From: Lineolata rhizophorae
Lineage: Eukaryota > Ascomycota > Dothideomycetes > Lineolatales > Lineolataceae
Length of the DNA: 64,000 bases
Assembly (NCBI GenBank): GCA_010093515.1
Contig: MU001683.1
Location: forward strand, 1 to 64,000
Direction of reading: 5' to 3'
Shown here piece after piece: positions 54,870 to 64,000 of this stretch; within the stretch, counting starts at the first letter, position 1; every line of letters starts with the position of its first letter. The notes below the pieces were generated by a model. That model was not told the origin of the DNA and did not search any database. It was given only the letters and a program-made list of their open reading frames with translations. A program made the translations under genes and the position numbers.

Positions 54870-56657
54870 ATGGCGGACCTCCCGCTCAAGCCGCAGCGCG
54901 CTCGGTCCCCTCCGACCGCCTTCCAGCCCACGCCCAACGACTCGCTGCACGCGCCCCTGAACAACCCGTTTGGCTCCGCCGCGCCGCCGCCGCCCGTCAT
55001 CCCGACGCGCGAGACGGTGCCGTCGGCGTCGACGATCCCGTCGCGGGACTCCTCAATGGTGTCTCCCTCGATGGGTGCGTCCCTCTCCCCCGGCACCACC
55101 CCTTCCGTCGCCCCCCTTCCCCCTCCCGTCGTGCCCAACTTGCCCCCGAGCACCATCTCGGCGCCCCGTAGCCCCAACATGCTCCCCGCAAACGCATCGT
55201 CGTCACTCAGCCCCGGCAGCTTTGCGGGCACGATGAGTAACACGCAAGACTACTTCGGCTCGCCAGGGGGTGACGACAAGTCGTGGCGGGCGCTGTGCGA
55301 GCGCCAACGTCGCCAGATAGACATGGAGCGCGGCAGCTGGGCCGTCGAGCGCGACCTACTCAACCGCGAGATCGCCGACCTGCAGACGCAACTCATGGTA
55401 GCGCAGACAAAGTTGAAGCGCTCCGAGATCGATTCTGAGGACCCTCGGCGCGCGCGCGAGCGCTCGGGGAGCGCTAGCAACAACACGTTGGCCGCCGTAT
55501 CAAACAATATCGCTCGTGCCCTGTCGCCCTCTAGGGCCGTCTCATCTAGCATCCGTTGCAGCCCCGCAAAAGTAGCTAGCAAAGATGGTGTGGGCACCAG
55601 CGCCGCCCCCAGCACTACGAGCCAATTACCCGGCATCTCAGAGCACGCGCCACTGTCCCTGGGTGCCGGCGCTGAAATCTATCCATCCGGTCCGCGCTAC
55701 TCCAGCATCGACAGCACGGTACGGTACCCAACAGCAGGGCCCGTCGCGTCGTCCGGCGGCTCCTTTGGACCCTGGGCCGTAGCTTCCCCGCCAAAGCAGC
55801 AGCAGCCATGGAACGCAATCTCCGGCGACCTGGGGATGCCCCGCGCGCCGCGGTCCTCGGTGGCGACAGGCGCCGGGATGCTAGGCGCCAAGGGTGTAGG
55901 TGCCAGTTCGTCGGGCGGCGCCATGTCACCACTCACACTCACCCTTCCCAATAAGCCAGAATCCGAAGCGGCGCCACCGTCGCCCCCTGACTCTGCCGCC
56001 TCAAAACCGCCCCTGTCGCCGTACCCTCCCGCCAACATCAAGGACGCGGGCCACACGCCGCGCAAGACCGGCTCGCGCTCGCCTGAGACATCACCGTTGC
56101 GACAACGGGCTAACGAGGGGAGCGCCCAAAAGGATCATCGCGCACCGCGCGATCCGGAGCAAGAGACCCCGCGCCCATCGACGGCGGAGCGCGGCCACAA
56201 TGATCCCGTGACCGATGCCAACACAGCCCTTAATGCGGCCTTGGCGCCCGCTGACGTCGAGGAGGAAGACCCGGAGCTCAAGGGCCCGCTGGTGCTACCG
56301 GTGGACCCCCTCGCAGGGCCGTCGCTCTCGCTCGAGGCCTTGAATAAAAAGCTACGCGAGACGAGCGGCAGCAGGGAGCGCTCGACGCCGACGGTGATGC
56401 TGGGGAGGAGTCCGACGCTCACGGCAACTACCGTAGAGTCGGACGCCGAAGGCGGCGGCGCGGCGGCAGCGGCGACAGACATGACCGACGAGAAGGACAA
56501 GGGCAGCGGCAAGGACCAGGACGACGACAACGACGACGACACTGGCGTGGTCGCCCCGCTCGACGCCGGGCCGCGCCTCAAGCTCAAATCGAGCATGAAC
56601 TTCGGCGCGCCCATGGGCCAGCTAGGCGCCTTCGATGCGCGCAAGCCGAGCGTGTAG
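54870..56657 (+). CDS. Pro/Ser-rich protein with a short coiled coil, unknown function
   Basis: A single exon encodes 595 aa from MADLPLKPQRARSPPTAFQP; the frame is open to 54696 but this ATG has the better context. Residues 1-125 are Pro/Ser-rich with NPFGS- and PSTISAPRSP-type motifs. A coiled coil lies at about residues 133-190 (KSWRALCERQRRQIDMERGS, NREIADLQTQLMVAQTKLKR). The rest is disordered, with an acidic DVEEEDPELKGPLVLPVDPL block, then SLSLEALNKKLRE, and a terminal GPRLKLKSSMNFGAPMG motif that looks conserved. Function is unknown; many phospho-type SP/TP sites suggest a regulated scaffold. The TAG at 56655 is followed, in the same frame, by two more open blocks. Confidence 0.75.
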   Translation: MADLPLKPQRARSPPTAFQPTPNDSLHAPLNNPFGSAAPPPPVIPTRETVPSASTIPSRDSSMVSPSMGASLSPGTTPSVAPLPPPVVPNLPPSTISAPRSPNMLPANASSSLSPGSFAGTMSNTQDYFGSPGGDDKSWRALCERQRRQIDMERGSWAVERDLLNREIADLQTQLMVAQTKLKRSEIDSEDPRRARERSGSASNNTLAAVSNNIARALSPSRAVSSSIRCSPAKVASKDGVGTSAAPSTTSQLPGISEHAPLSLGAGAEIYPSGPRYSSIDSTVRYPTAGPVASSGGSFGPWAVASPPKQQQPWNAISGDLGMPRAPRSSVATGAGMLGAKGVGASSSGGAMSPLTLTLPNKPESEAAPPSPPDSAASKPPLSPYPPANIKDAGHTPRKTGSRSPETSPLRQRANEGSAQKDHRAPRDPEQETPRPSTAERGHNDPVTDANTALNAALAPADVEEEDPELKGPLVLPVDPLAGPSLSLEALNKKLRETSGSRERSTPTVMLGRSPTLTATTVESDAEGGGAAAAATDMTDEKDKGSGKDQDDDNDDDTGVVAPLDAGPRLKLKSSMNFGAPMGQLGAFDARKPSV

Positions 56658-56663
56658 CGGATA

Positions 56664-57365
56664 ATGAGGCGCGGCGCAATCAGCCTACTCCGCGTGCTAG
56701 ATGGCGCCTGGCACCTCCGCAAGTTCCTCCTCTTCGTTTTTTCGCCCTCCGACAACGCTAGCCTGCTCGCCCTACGCCACCTACTTATCTTGTGGCGCTT
56801 GCTGCGCGTCGCCGTCGAAACTGTCGAGGCGAAATTCCGATTCGCCATCGTCGGCTGGAGGCCGCTCCGCCCCGAATTGCGTGCCATCATGCGCTAGGTG
56901 CGCACGCGTATGCCGACTCCGGCGCCGCCGCTATCTTCCCAGGTGCAGCCCGCGACTAGCAATCGTTCGAGCGCGGAACCGGCGGCACTGCTGTTCGCGC
57001 TACTCTCTGCATATAGACATAGCCGCTTGTACTCGGTCATATATCGTAACGTGGGCGAGTTAGAGCGGCTACGCTGGGGGAGGCGGGACTTGACGGGCAG
57101 GGCTAGGGCGTTTGAGCTGCTAATTCATACGGTAGCTACGTCGCTGTTGCTGAGGTTTCTGAGGGGGTTGCGGGATTTGGTGACGCCATCTTGGAACGGT
57201 GGCATCGCCGTGAGGGCAAGGGCTGGTTCTCCGTTCAATGTTTATGTCACTCTTATAGTGATGGCTTGCACTGTGGACCTGTTTGACACCGATCCGAGTT
57301 CACGGTTTCATGTGTTGCTTTTGTTTTGGATAGTTCATTTTATCACCTTCTCTGAGCTTAGGTAG
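56664..57365 (+). CDS. Candidate hydrophobic reading frame interrupted by one in-frame TAG
   Basis: Seven bases after the 56657 stop and in the same frame, an ATG opens 77 codons (MRRGAISLLRVLDGAWHLRK, then FVFSPSDNASLLALRHLLIL and GWRPLRPELRAIMR). After a TAG at 56895-56897 the same frame stays open for 156 more codons (AALLFALLSAYRHSRLYSVI, GRARAFELLIHTVATSLLLR). The amphipathic helical, membrane-like composition and length outside any overlapping gene argue for coding. I found no intron that removes the TAG while keeping frame with a good donor. Options: a separate gene with an unseen intron, stop readthrough from the upstream gene, a decayed exon, or chance. No family is recognised. Confidence 0.35.
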
Positions 57366-59564
57366 CTGCATTTTGGTGCAGGATGCAAGAGATGGATTAC
57401 TTTGCGAGCGGGTGAACTTTTTTGAGTTCTTCGCGACTTCGAACAGGCCCACCGGGTTTGTAAAGCAAAACAGGATGGATAAGGAGTTCTCTTTTATATT
57501 TCTGTCGTCCGCGTGAAGCGTGGCGGATATTGATCGGGCTTTTTAGGCTTGGACAGTCACTGCGGGCATTTTATACCCCCACTTTTCTTGTATTCTTTTT
57601 CTTTGCTTTCTTTTGCTTTTCCCGACACTTTATTCGAATCGAAAACGTGATGGCATGCTGAGATTAGCAGAAGGGGTTTTTTATTTTCTTTTTTTTTTTG
57701 AGAAGAGATGCATTAGGTTGTGCGTGAGAGGTTCCACCACTCGCCTCGGCTGCTAAAAGCCCAAAGCGTACAGGCGCATGTATCATTGGCAAGGAAAAGT
57801 ATAAGATTACACCCATCCCTCTCGGGAAGAGAACTACGCTGGGTCTTAATTCGCCTGGAATGACAGGCACACAGATTAGATACCCACATTCCCTATTGTC
57901 TAGAACTGTGGAGGTTAAAAGGCGGCGGCTGTCACTATGTGTGATGATTGGCTGTAGTTTTGAGGAAGTAGCTAGATTAATTTTGTGATCATTGTATTGT
58001 GTAATTTTTGAATCAAGAGACATTTGATCGATTGGCACTTTGAGGGTTTTTTGAATGCTATAGCACGTCCAAATCTTGTACGATAGCCTTCAATCATTTC
58101 CGTCCAGCGCAGCTGTATACTTTGGCAAAGTATAGGATTCGGCGATGTGAACAGTCTCGCCTGACTTTAACGCCGCGAAATGCCGGACTTTAGTCCAGGT
58201 TGTATGTCCTGTTACTTTGCAATTAGCAAACGCCGCGGGCAAGTTGCTTGCTATACGCATTCGTGGGCCGGACGAAACGTTTCACGGCAGAACTTTCCGG
58301 AGGCGGGCGGCGGCCTGCTTCTAACTACGTAAACCAAGTGAACACATCGCTCGCACCCGAATGGCTCCATCCAAGAGAGAGCCACTAGATTGACGGAAAA
58401 AAAGATCACCCAGTGTTTTGCCAGCGCCCGTCAGACCCCAGCACTGCACCGGCCATCTTGCTGGCTCCACACTTGCTGGAAAAGGCGAGTCTGAATCTGA
58501 ATCGAAGTCACGCACCGACTGCTCTTTCCAAGGTTGGAGTGCCTGCCCGATCATCAGAAACTCCACGCATACGGCCTGGCAGTGCGGTCCCGTGGTTCCA
58601 TATACCCGCCAGTGCCTAGATGAGGTGGCCCCCCTACGTTCCCCCGGGACATCGACAGCGCTGTATCTATCAACCGGGAGTGACATGTTTTCAAAAAACG
58701 AGTGAGACAGCGGGAGAGTGTAGAGTTTCTAACACCCCACCGATATATATATTTACCAGCTAGAGGCAGAGACCATTCCTTTCGAGAGCTCGGAGTTAAT
58801 TTATCTTGTGAGTACATCTCAACATATCATCTCAGTCCGACTAGAGCGTGTGACTCGCCATCTTGCAGACGCTTTTGTATTTGCTGCTACAATGCTTGTG
58901 ATGCTAAGCTGAAATCACAAACTCTTAAACATATCCTAACGCCACAAAACGTGCCCCTATAAATACGAAGACGCCAGCTCTTACATGTAGCGCCGAACCG
59001 CCAGCCCGGCAAGCACAAAACCCAACATAACAATCACACGTCACCAACCGATCCTCAAATTCTAATCACAGTCAGGCGTTTCACAAGACTTTCACTAGAT
59101 CATACACGGTATACCCCCCACAAGCACCCATGTCCGGCCCAGTCTCAATTCGCCAAGCCCGTAAAACTCCTCCCAGGTGCCCATGAGAGATTGAAAGAAA
59201 AGGAGAAGCGGCGTCACTACGTCGCTACTACATTTTGGCAAGAGGGAATACTTACCCGTCGCCCATCTTTGCTCTAGGAAAGGAGAAAAATAAAGGGTCT
59301 TCCACGCCAGTGCCCATCCGCTAGGCCGGTGCCCATCTTGTCTTCGTCCTAACCGCCGCTATAAGTCCATTGTCGCAGTTCACTTCACCTCAATCGGACC
59401 ACCAGCATAAACCCCCCCACCCCCCATTCTCATCTTCCACGCATCGCACTGCGATCCAAAATCTACACACCCCCCCATCTCCACAGAACCCCCAACCCAT
59501 CTCCTCCCCCCCATCGACTCAACTCCACCCGTTCTCATCAAGCTGTCTCCACTCCACGCCCGAC
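57366..59564. other. 2.2 kb intergenic, no gene seen
   Basis: T- and A-rich tracts at 57585-57700; small frames at 57664-58817 lack domains. 59380-59564 is an AC-rich 3' flank of the next minus gene. Confidence 0.5.
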
Positions 59565-61028
59565 TCAACGATTCACAGCCGTGAAGCCTCCGGCCCCAGC
59601 ACCCGGCGTACCTGCAGCGCCCTCACCCTCACCACCCTCACGGTCCTCCTCCCCCGCATCCTTCATTTCAACCTCCCCCTCGCCATTCTCCTCACCCGTC
59701 GCCGTCGCGCCGTTCGCACCTGCGCCCGACCCCGCCAACGACAACGGCGGAATCGCGCCCAAGCCGCCCGCCGCGCCGTTCGGCCCCGACGCCAACGGGC
59801 GAGGAGACCCCGACGCCGTGACGCTGCCGCCCGCGGCGGCCGCAGCCGACGAGGCACGCGTGCTGGTGCCGCCGCCGGCGCCGCCGTGGGCGAGCGACGA
59901 GAAGGGCGCCGAGCGCGCCGACGGGTCGGGCGTGGACTGGGCCGACGAGAGGGGCGCGAGGCTGTTGCCCCCGGGGTGGGGACCGGGGCCCGAGGAGGCG
60001 CCGACGCCGCCGGACGAGGGCCCGCCGGGGCCGTGGCCGGCGAGGACCGGGGAACTCTGCGGGCCGGCTTGGCGGTCGGTTCCGCCGGCAGCGGCGCTGC
60101 CGGTCGGCGTCGATTTGCGGTGGGAGCGCTTGCTCCGGAGGGGCTTCTGCGAGGGCTGCTCGGCGGGCGGCCAGCGGATATGGAAGTCAGCTCGAGCTGG
60201 TCGGTCAGGGACCGGGTACGGCGGCGTCCAGTGGATGAACGTGGTCCGCTCGTAGTGTTCGACACGTGTATCTTCGTCCTCTTCGGATTTGGTTTCACTC
60301 TGACAAAAAGAAAAGAAGATGGAAGAATCTCCGGTAAAAAAATAAAAAGGTTGGAACTAACAACTAAAAATGAAATAAAAGGGGAGGAGGGAAAAAAAAT
60401 CAAATAAATCAAAACCAGAACTAAGTAGGAAGGAAGCAAAAAGCAATCTCACCGTAGGCGGCGGACTCAAGCTAGGCTCCGATTCGTCCACATTCGCGTC
60501 CATGCGCTTAGCCAGCTGCTCGAGCAGGAAGGCGCGCTCGAGACGCATCTTCATGATGGCACGGTCGAGGCGCACCTTGCGCAGGCGGGCGGCGTCATTG
60601 TTCTCCTCGATCTCGTTGATGCGGCGCTTGAGCTCGATGCACTTGCGCCAGTAGGCCTTTTCGACCGAGGGCGGCAGCGGGGTGTTGTTCGTACCTGGGG
60701 TGGCGGCGGCGGCGGCTATTAGTACGGAGGAACAATACATGAGGGCTGGAGCGATGCGGTTCGGGAAGTGGTGTGAGAATGCACCGGATGGCAGGAGAGG
60801 TTGCAGCGTTGCCGAGACAGAAGCAAGAACGGTGAGGGTGCTGGCAAACCCGATGCGCTGAAGGTTCGACTCGCGGACTCTGGCGCGGGCAAGGCCCAGC
60901 TTGCGCCGTCCGCTACACCGCGCGAGAACAGGGCCCGGGGCAAGAGGAGGTAGGATGCTGAAGAAAGGCTAGGAGATGATGTGGAGGCTACCTGGATGCG
61001 AGGACGACGCGTTCGTCGGCGGCGGCAT
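59565..61028 (-). CDS. Coiled-coil protein resembling N-terminal part of fungal INO80 HMG-type subunit
   Basis: Three exons (61028-60992, 60694-60453, 60299-59565) encode 337 aa; the first intron is long (297 nt) with GTAGCC donor and a CCCCAG acceptor. After MPPPTNASSSHPG a conserved helical block follows: EKAYWRKCIELKRRINEIEE, NNDAARLRKVRLDRAIMKMR, LERAFLLEQLAKRMDANVDE, predicted coiled coil at about residues 25-85. This pattern, with SPPP and a PLRSKRSHRK basic motif, recalls Nhp10-like INO80-associated proteins of Pezizomycotina from memory. However, the C-terminal 180 residues are Gly/Ala/Ser/Pro-rich and contain no HMG box. So it is either a truncated relative or another nuclear coiled-coil protein. 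A chromatin role is inference. Confidence 0.6.
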
Positions 61029-61505
61029 CGTGCCTGGTCGCGCCGTGAAGACGCGGGCTCAAGCCGGTAGAGGAGCGCCACGCGAGTACGATGTGGCTAG
61101 GTGCGCGGGGCGAGGGAGAGGAGCAGGCGGGGATGATGGTGATGGTGGTGGTGGTGGCGGTGGTGATGCGCGGAGGTGGAGCCCGCGGCAACCGGAAAGG
61201 GCCCCTTGGCCCGTGCGCTGCCGTCGTGCGGTTCACCGCCTACAGAGCAGGCTTCCGAGGCCAGAAATTCCAGGCCGGCGGAAGCTCCACAATCAAAGCC
61301 GTTGACTTGCTTTCCGCCAGAAGACTCTGCGTCCGATTTTGCAGTCCGTACGTGCCAAGCTTCACTCTGGAGTGTTGCATGCTCGCTCAGGTACTGCCCA
61401 TGCCCCAAGCCGGGCGTCCATAGCACCAATCAAAAGCCCCCTGCTGTATCGACCAATAGGATTATAACCATGCCGTACGGAATATCGGCGTTCTGCTTGC
61501 CTGCC

Positions 61506-61514
61506 TACTACGCA
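61506..61514 (+). promoter_or_regulatory. TACTACGCA motif
   Basis: The same non-coding word as at 18857 and 49711, followed by TGTACATACG. Role unknown. Confidence 0.25.
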
Positions 61515-61764
61515 TGTACATACGCAGAAGCACCGAGAGGATGCATCTGCCATGTAATTCCGATGCGCGGCACGGGCTTGCATATTCCTGTCACCCCACC
61601 GCGATCCACCACGAAATCCAGACCCTCTTCCCAACTCCCTCGGAATGACGGTGCTGGGAACACCGCCCAACGCCCAGAGAAAAGCAGGAATGATAGCATG
61701 TATCCTCTTTTTCCCACGCCAGCGCGGCCTCCCAGAAAACATGACGCCCCACCTCGCTTGCAGC

Positions 61765-61845
61765 GCGCCCGCCTCCTCGTCCGGCCGCGCGCCCGCCTCC
61801 TCGTCCGGCCGCGCGCCCGCCTCCTCGTCCGGCCGCGCGCCCGCC
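61765..61845. repeat. 24-bp GC-rich tandem repeat, about 3.4 copies
   Basis: The unit gcgcccgcctcctcgtccggc plus cgc repeats almost perfectly at 61765, 61789 and 61813, with a partial copy to 61845. Near-identity suggests recent expansion by slippage. Confidence 0.9.
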
Positions 61846-62272
61846 GCCGCCGGAGCCACCTCCGGCCCCTCGGCGTTCTAGATCGCGCCGCGCGCCCGGC
61901 CCCAGCCCGCTCCAATCCCGTCGCACGCAGGCACCCGCCGCGCCCCCGCTAAGACGTGCATTGCATGGCTTGCACGCGCCTGCGCGTAGTATGTATGTAT
62001 CTCTTCGCCCCCTCCCCCCCGGGGCCCCCGGCCGGGAACTTCGGCACCAACGGGGGCCTCCAAAGGGCCGAAACGATGGGGGATGGCGGACCGATCGAGG
62101 CCAGCCACGAAACAATTTGTCGCATGACATGAAATGATGGGAAAAGGCCACGACGTTCGACGATGCTGGCCGCGTTGCCCGATTTGCGAGGGGTAAGAGA
62201 GGGCGGAACCGGGAGATTGGTCGGGCGGGAGGAAGGGAGGGAAGGGCGGGAGCGCTCTCCGTCGCATCTGCG

Positions 62273-62281
62273 TACTACGTA
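62273..62281 (+). promoter_or_regulatory. TACTACGTA motif
   Basis: The same non-coding word as at 18874 and 49979. Role unknown. Confidence 0.25.
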
Positions 62282-62619
62282 GCCCCGGCGGGCGTCTGGG
62301 ACCAATGGCACGGGCGATGAATGAAGCAGGAAAGCGAGCGCGAGCGCGAGCACCTCACGCAGCGTGACAGCTACGAGCTGCGAAGGCCGTGGCATAATAG
62401 TAATACGGAGCAAACCGGTCGAGTTCGGAACCCCTCCGCCAGGATCGTACTGTTACAAACAAGGCTTGGCTGACATTACTTACTTACTCAAGGACCTACC
62501 ACCTTCGCTATGCATGCGTGGTATTGCGCGGAGAAAAGGAACAGGAAGAAAGGAAGAACGTTCGTCGTAACACATGGCCACTCGACCAAGCAGGGAGGCG
62601 CTCAAAGAGCAAAACCTCG

Positions 62620-64000
62620 TCACCCGAACCTCACCTCCTGAAACAGCGTCGACCTCACCTGCAGCAGCGCCACCAGCTCCAGCACAAACTCCTGCAGGAC
62701 CACCACGTTGGTCAGCACGTGACCCAGACTGACCTGTCTCGTCTCTCCCTCGTTGTCGTCGCCGTCGCCCTCCACCACTCCCCGTTCGCCTTTCTCCCCA
62801 TGGGCCAGGCCCCCTTTGGCCTTCCGCCTCGCCGCAGCCGCGCCCGGCGACCCAGGCGACCCGGTCCCATTGGCTTCCGCCTGCGCCGCCTGCTCGGCCC
62901 CCAGCACAAACACATCCACCTGCGCCTCTCGCGGGCCCCCCCCTCCCGCACCGCCGCCGCCGCCCCTCCGCCGAAACCCCACCTTCCTCCTCACCCACCC
63001 CGCGTCCGCAATCTCCACCACGTCCCGCATGAGCTGCAACTGCTCCCTGCGCGCCGCCGCGGGGTCGCGCCGCGCCTGCCTCCTGCCCTGGGCTTGCGCC
63101 GGGGCCTGGGCCTGGGCCCCCGCGCCGCTCGCCGCCACCCCCCGCTGCCGGCTCGGGCTCGGGCTCGACAGCGGCGTCCGCCCCGCCGCCACCTGCTCCG
63201 TCCTGGGCGCGCCGACCCCGGCTCCCCCCGCGGCGGGCCCGGAGCCGGCCCCGAAACCGAACCGCGCCGCCGGGACGGGCGACGCCGCCGCGACGGCCGG
63301 CGCCTGCGCCTGCGCCTGCGCCTGCGTCTGCGTCGGCCCCTGCGGCTGCGGTGTCCCCGGCGCCGAGCCCGGCGGCCGCCCGCCGCCGCCGCCGCCGCCG
63401 CCGCCGCCTTCCTTGCGGCCCCGCGGCGACGCGGCGCGGCTGGACGGGCCGGAGCCCGGACCCGCCGCGCCCATCCCCGCCGCCACGTGCCGGGGCACGC
63501 CCGGCGGGACCTGGGGAACCCAGCCCGTCGCCATGGCCGAGGCGGAGGAGGCCGCCGGCGAAGGCGACCCCGTCGACGCGCCCGCGTCCAGCACCGAGGC
63601 TCCCGCTGCCGGCGGCCGCTGGGGCGTCGGCGATGCGATGCCAGGCGCGCTGGTGCTACCGCCGCCGCCGCCGCCGTGGTGAGCGCTCATGGCGCCCGCC
63701 GGCGCGGCCATGGCCTCGCTGATTTCCTCGTGGATCCGGAACGCCTGCTTGCGGGTCGCAACGAGGGCGTCGAAGTCTGGCACTTTTGCGCGCAGGGCGG
63801 CGAGCTGGGCGGCGAGGCGCTGCAGAACCGACAGCAGGGCCGGCGACTGCTGCGGGGCCCACGAGGGCCGCCGCCGCGCCAGATAGTACTTGCGCAGGGC
63901 GGCCGCTTCGGCGGCGTCGGCGTCGTCGGTGGCGTCGGCGTTGTTGTCGGCGGCGCTGTCCCCGGGGGCGGTGATGGTGGCGGCCGTGGTTCCATTTGGC
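62620..64000 (-). CDS. Gly/Ala/Gln-rich protein of unknown function, partial at the right edge
   Basis: The minus-strand frame is open from the window edge to 62620 (about 459 codons), so the 5' end is missing. Near the N-terminal side is a helical block (AALRKYYLARRRPSWAPQQS, LLSVLQRLAAQLAALRAKVP, DALVATRKQAFRIHEEISEA). A long Gly/Ala/Pro/Gln-rich disordered centre with poly-Gly and a (QA)n tract follows. The C-terminal part is ordered again: LMRDVVEIADAGWVRRKVGF, QVDVFVLG, and SLGHVLTNVVVLQEFVLELV with ALLQVRSTLFQEV. Two conserved-looking helical blocks around a variable centre suggest a fungal family of unknown function. The last codons read GAG|GTGAGG, which could be a splice donor, so the true C-terminus may lie in another exon. 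Confidence 0.65.
   Translation of the reverse strand, partial: PNGTTAATITAPGDSAADNNADATDDADAAEAAALRKYYLARRRPSWAPQQSPALLSVLQRLAAQLAALRAKVPDFDALVATRKQAFRIHEEISEAMAAPAGAMSAHHGGGGGGSTSAPGIASPTPQRPPAAGASVLDAGASTGSPSPAASSASAMATGWVPQVPPGVPRHVAAGMGAAGPGSGPSSRAASPRGRKEGGGGGGGGGGRPPGSAPGTPQPQGPTQTQAQAQAQAPAVAAASPVPAARFGFGAGSGPAAGGAGVGAPRTEQVAAGRTPLSSPSPSRQRGVAASGAGAQAQAPAQAQGRRQARRDPAAARREQLQLMRDVVEIADAGWVRRKVGFRRRGGGGGAGGGGPREAQVDVFVLGAEQAAQAEANGTGSPGSPGAAAARRKAKGGLAHGEKGERGVVEGDGDDNEGETRQVSLGHVLTNVVVLQEFVLELVALLQVRSTLFQEVRFG
63301..63332. repeat. Hexanucleotide (gcctgc)n coding microsatellite
   Basis: About five tandem gcctgc units encode the Gln-Ala run on the minus strand; a (gcc)n tract encoding poly-Gly lies nearby at about 63379-63410. 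Confidence 0.85.

Larger units (their letters stand above)
61029..62619. other. 1.6 kb intergenic with tandem repeat
   Basis: No supportable gene. It contains a 24-bp tandem repeat (61765-61845), a GGTGGT-rich patch at 61130-61170, and TACTACGCA/TACTACGTA words at 61506 and 62273. Confidence 0.5.

Noticed and set aside
61091-61429. His-rich frames around the GGTGGT patch
   Set aside because: Simple-sequence translation of a trinucleotide-rich spacer, not a gene.
1-64000. CRISPR array, integron, prophage or other bacterial-type system
   Set aside because: No spaced direct repeats of suitable length; the gene content is eukaryotic with spliceosomal introns.

Overview
The window is a GC-rich, gene-dense nuclear segment of a filamentous ascomycete (Pezizomycotina, most likely a Sordariomycete). 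Evidence for this is the set of short introns (about 44-300 nt, mostly 45-140) with GTRNGY donors and CTRAC-like branch sites, a HET-domain gene, a DUF7923/CCCH gene, a BAR-SH3 adaptor and fungal-type NOC3, NIP7, coronin, ATG3, VPS34 and NSE4. Two AT-rich islands (1-610 and about 6905-8050) are rich in TA dinucleotides and carry no intact gene; they look like RIP-mutated repeat remains. I could model about 26 protein genes by splicing, plus one tRNA-Val(CAC) and one decayed host gene.

Layout. 600-6520 holds NOC3 (-) and NIP7 (+), divergent ribosome-biogenesis genes sharing 181 bp, followed by coronin CRN1 (+), which contains two consecutive GC-AG introns. 6520-13900 holds tRNA-Val, a repeat-derived island, a Ser/Arg-rich unknown (-), a small single-pass membrane protein (+), a UTP16-like U3 snoRNA-associated protein (+) and SEC61-beta (-), whose first coding exon is only the ATG. 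13900-20400 is mostly non-coding except for a 432-aa conserved fungal unknown (-). 20400-25300 holds an F-box/Cys-rich protein (+) and a MET22/HAL2-type phosphatase (-), then a 2.6 kb gene desert.

25300-31800 holds a four-helix membrane protein (-), a xylose reductase (-) with three GGCTAAA sites upstream, a decayed 2OG-Fe(II) oxygenase (-) and a small secreted protein (+). 32000-39900 holds ATG3 (-), the DUF7923/CCCH protein (-), a BAR-SH3 adaptor (-) and, divergent from it, a ZGRF1/DUF2439-domain protein with internal repeats (+). 39950-44550 holds VPS34 (-) divergent from NSE4 (+). 44850-54000 is an accessory-looking stretch: a HET-domain gene (+), a phytanoyl-CoA-dioxygenase-like protein (-), an amino-acid/choline permease (+) and an alpha/beta hydrolase (-). 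54870-64000 holds a Pro/Ser-rich coiled-coil protein (+) followed in the same frame by two further open blocks separated by TAG codons, a coiled-coil protein resembling INO80-associated fungal proteins (-), and a Gly/Ala/Gln-rich unknown running off the right edge (-).

The genes do not form one pathway. Housekeeping modules recur: ribosome biogenesis (NOC3, NIP7, UTP16-like), autophagy/endosomal traffic (ATG3, VPS34, BAR-SH3) and genome maintenance (NSE4, DUF2439 protein). I found no CRISPR array, biosynthetic cluster or convincing new multi-gene system. The items most worth a second look are the in-frame TAG-separated blocks after 56657, the paired GC-AG introns, the ATG-only exon, the EAFETM repeats and a recurring TACTACGTA motif. 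All gene models are by eye; no database search or transcript data were available.
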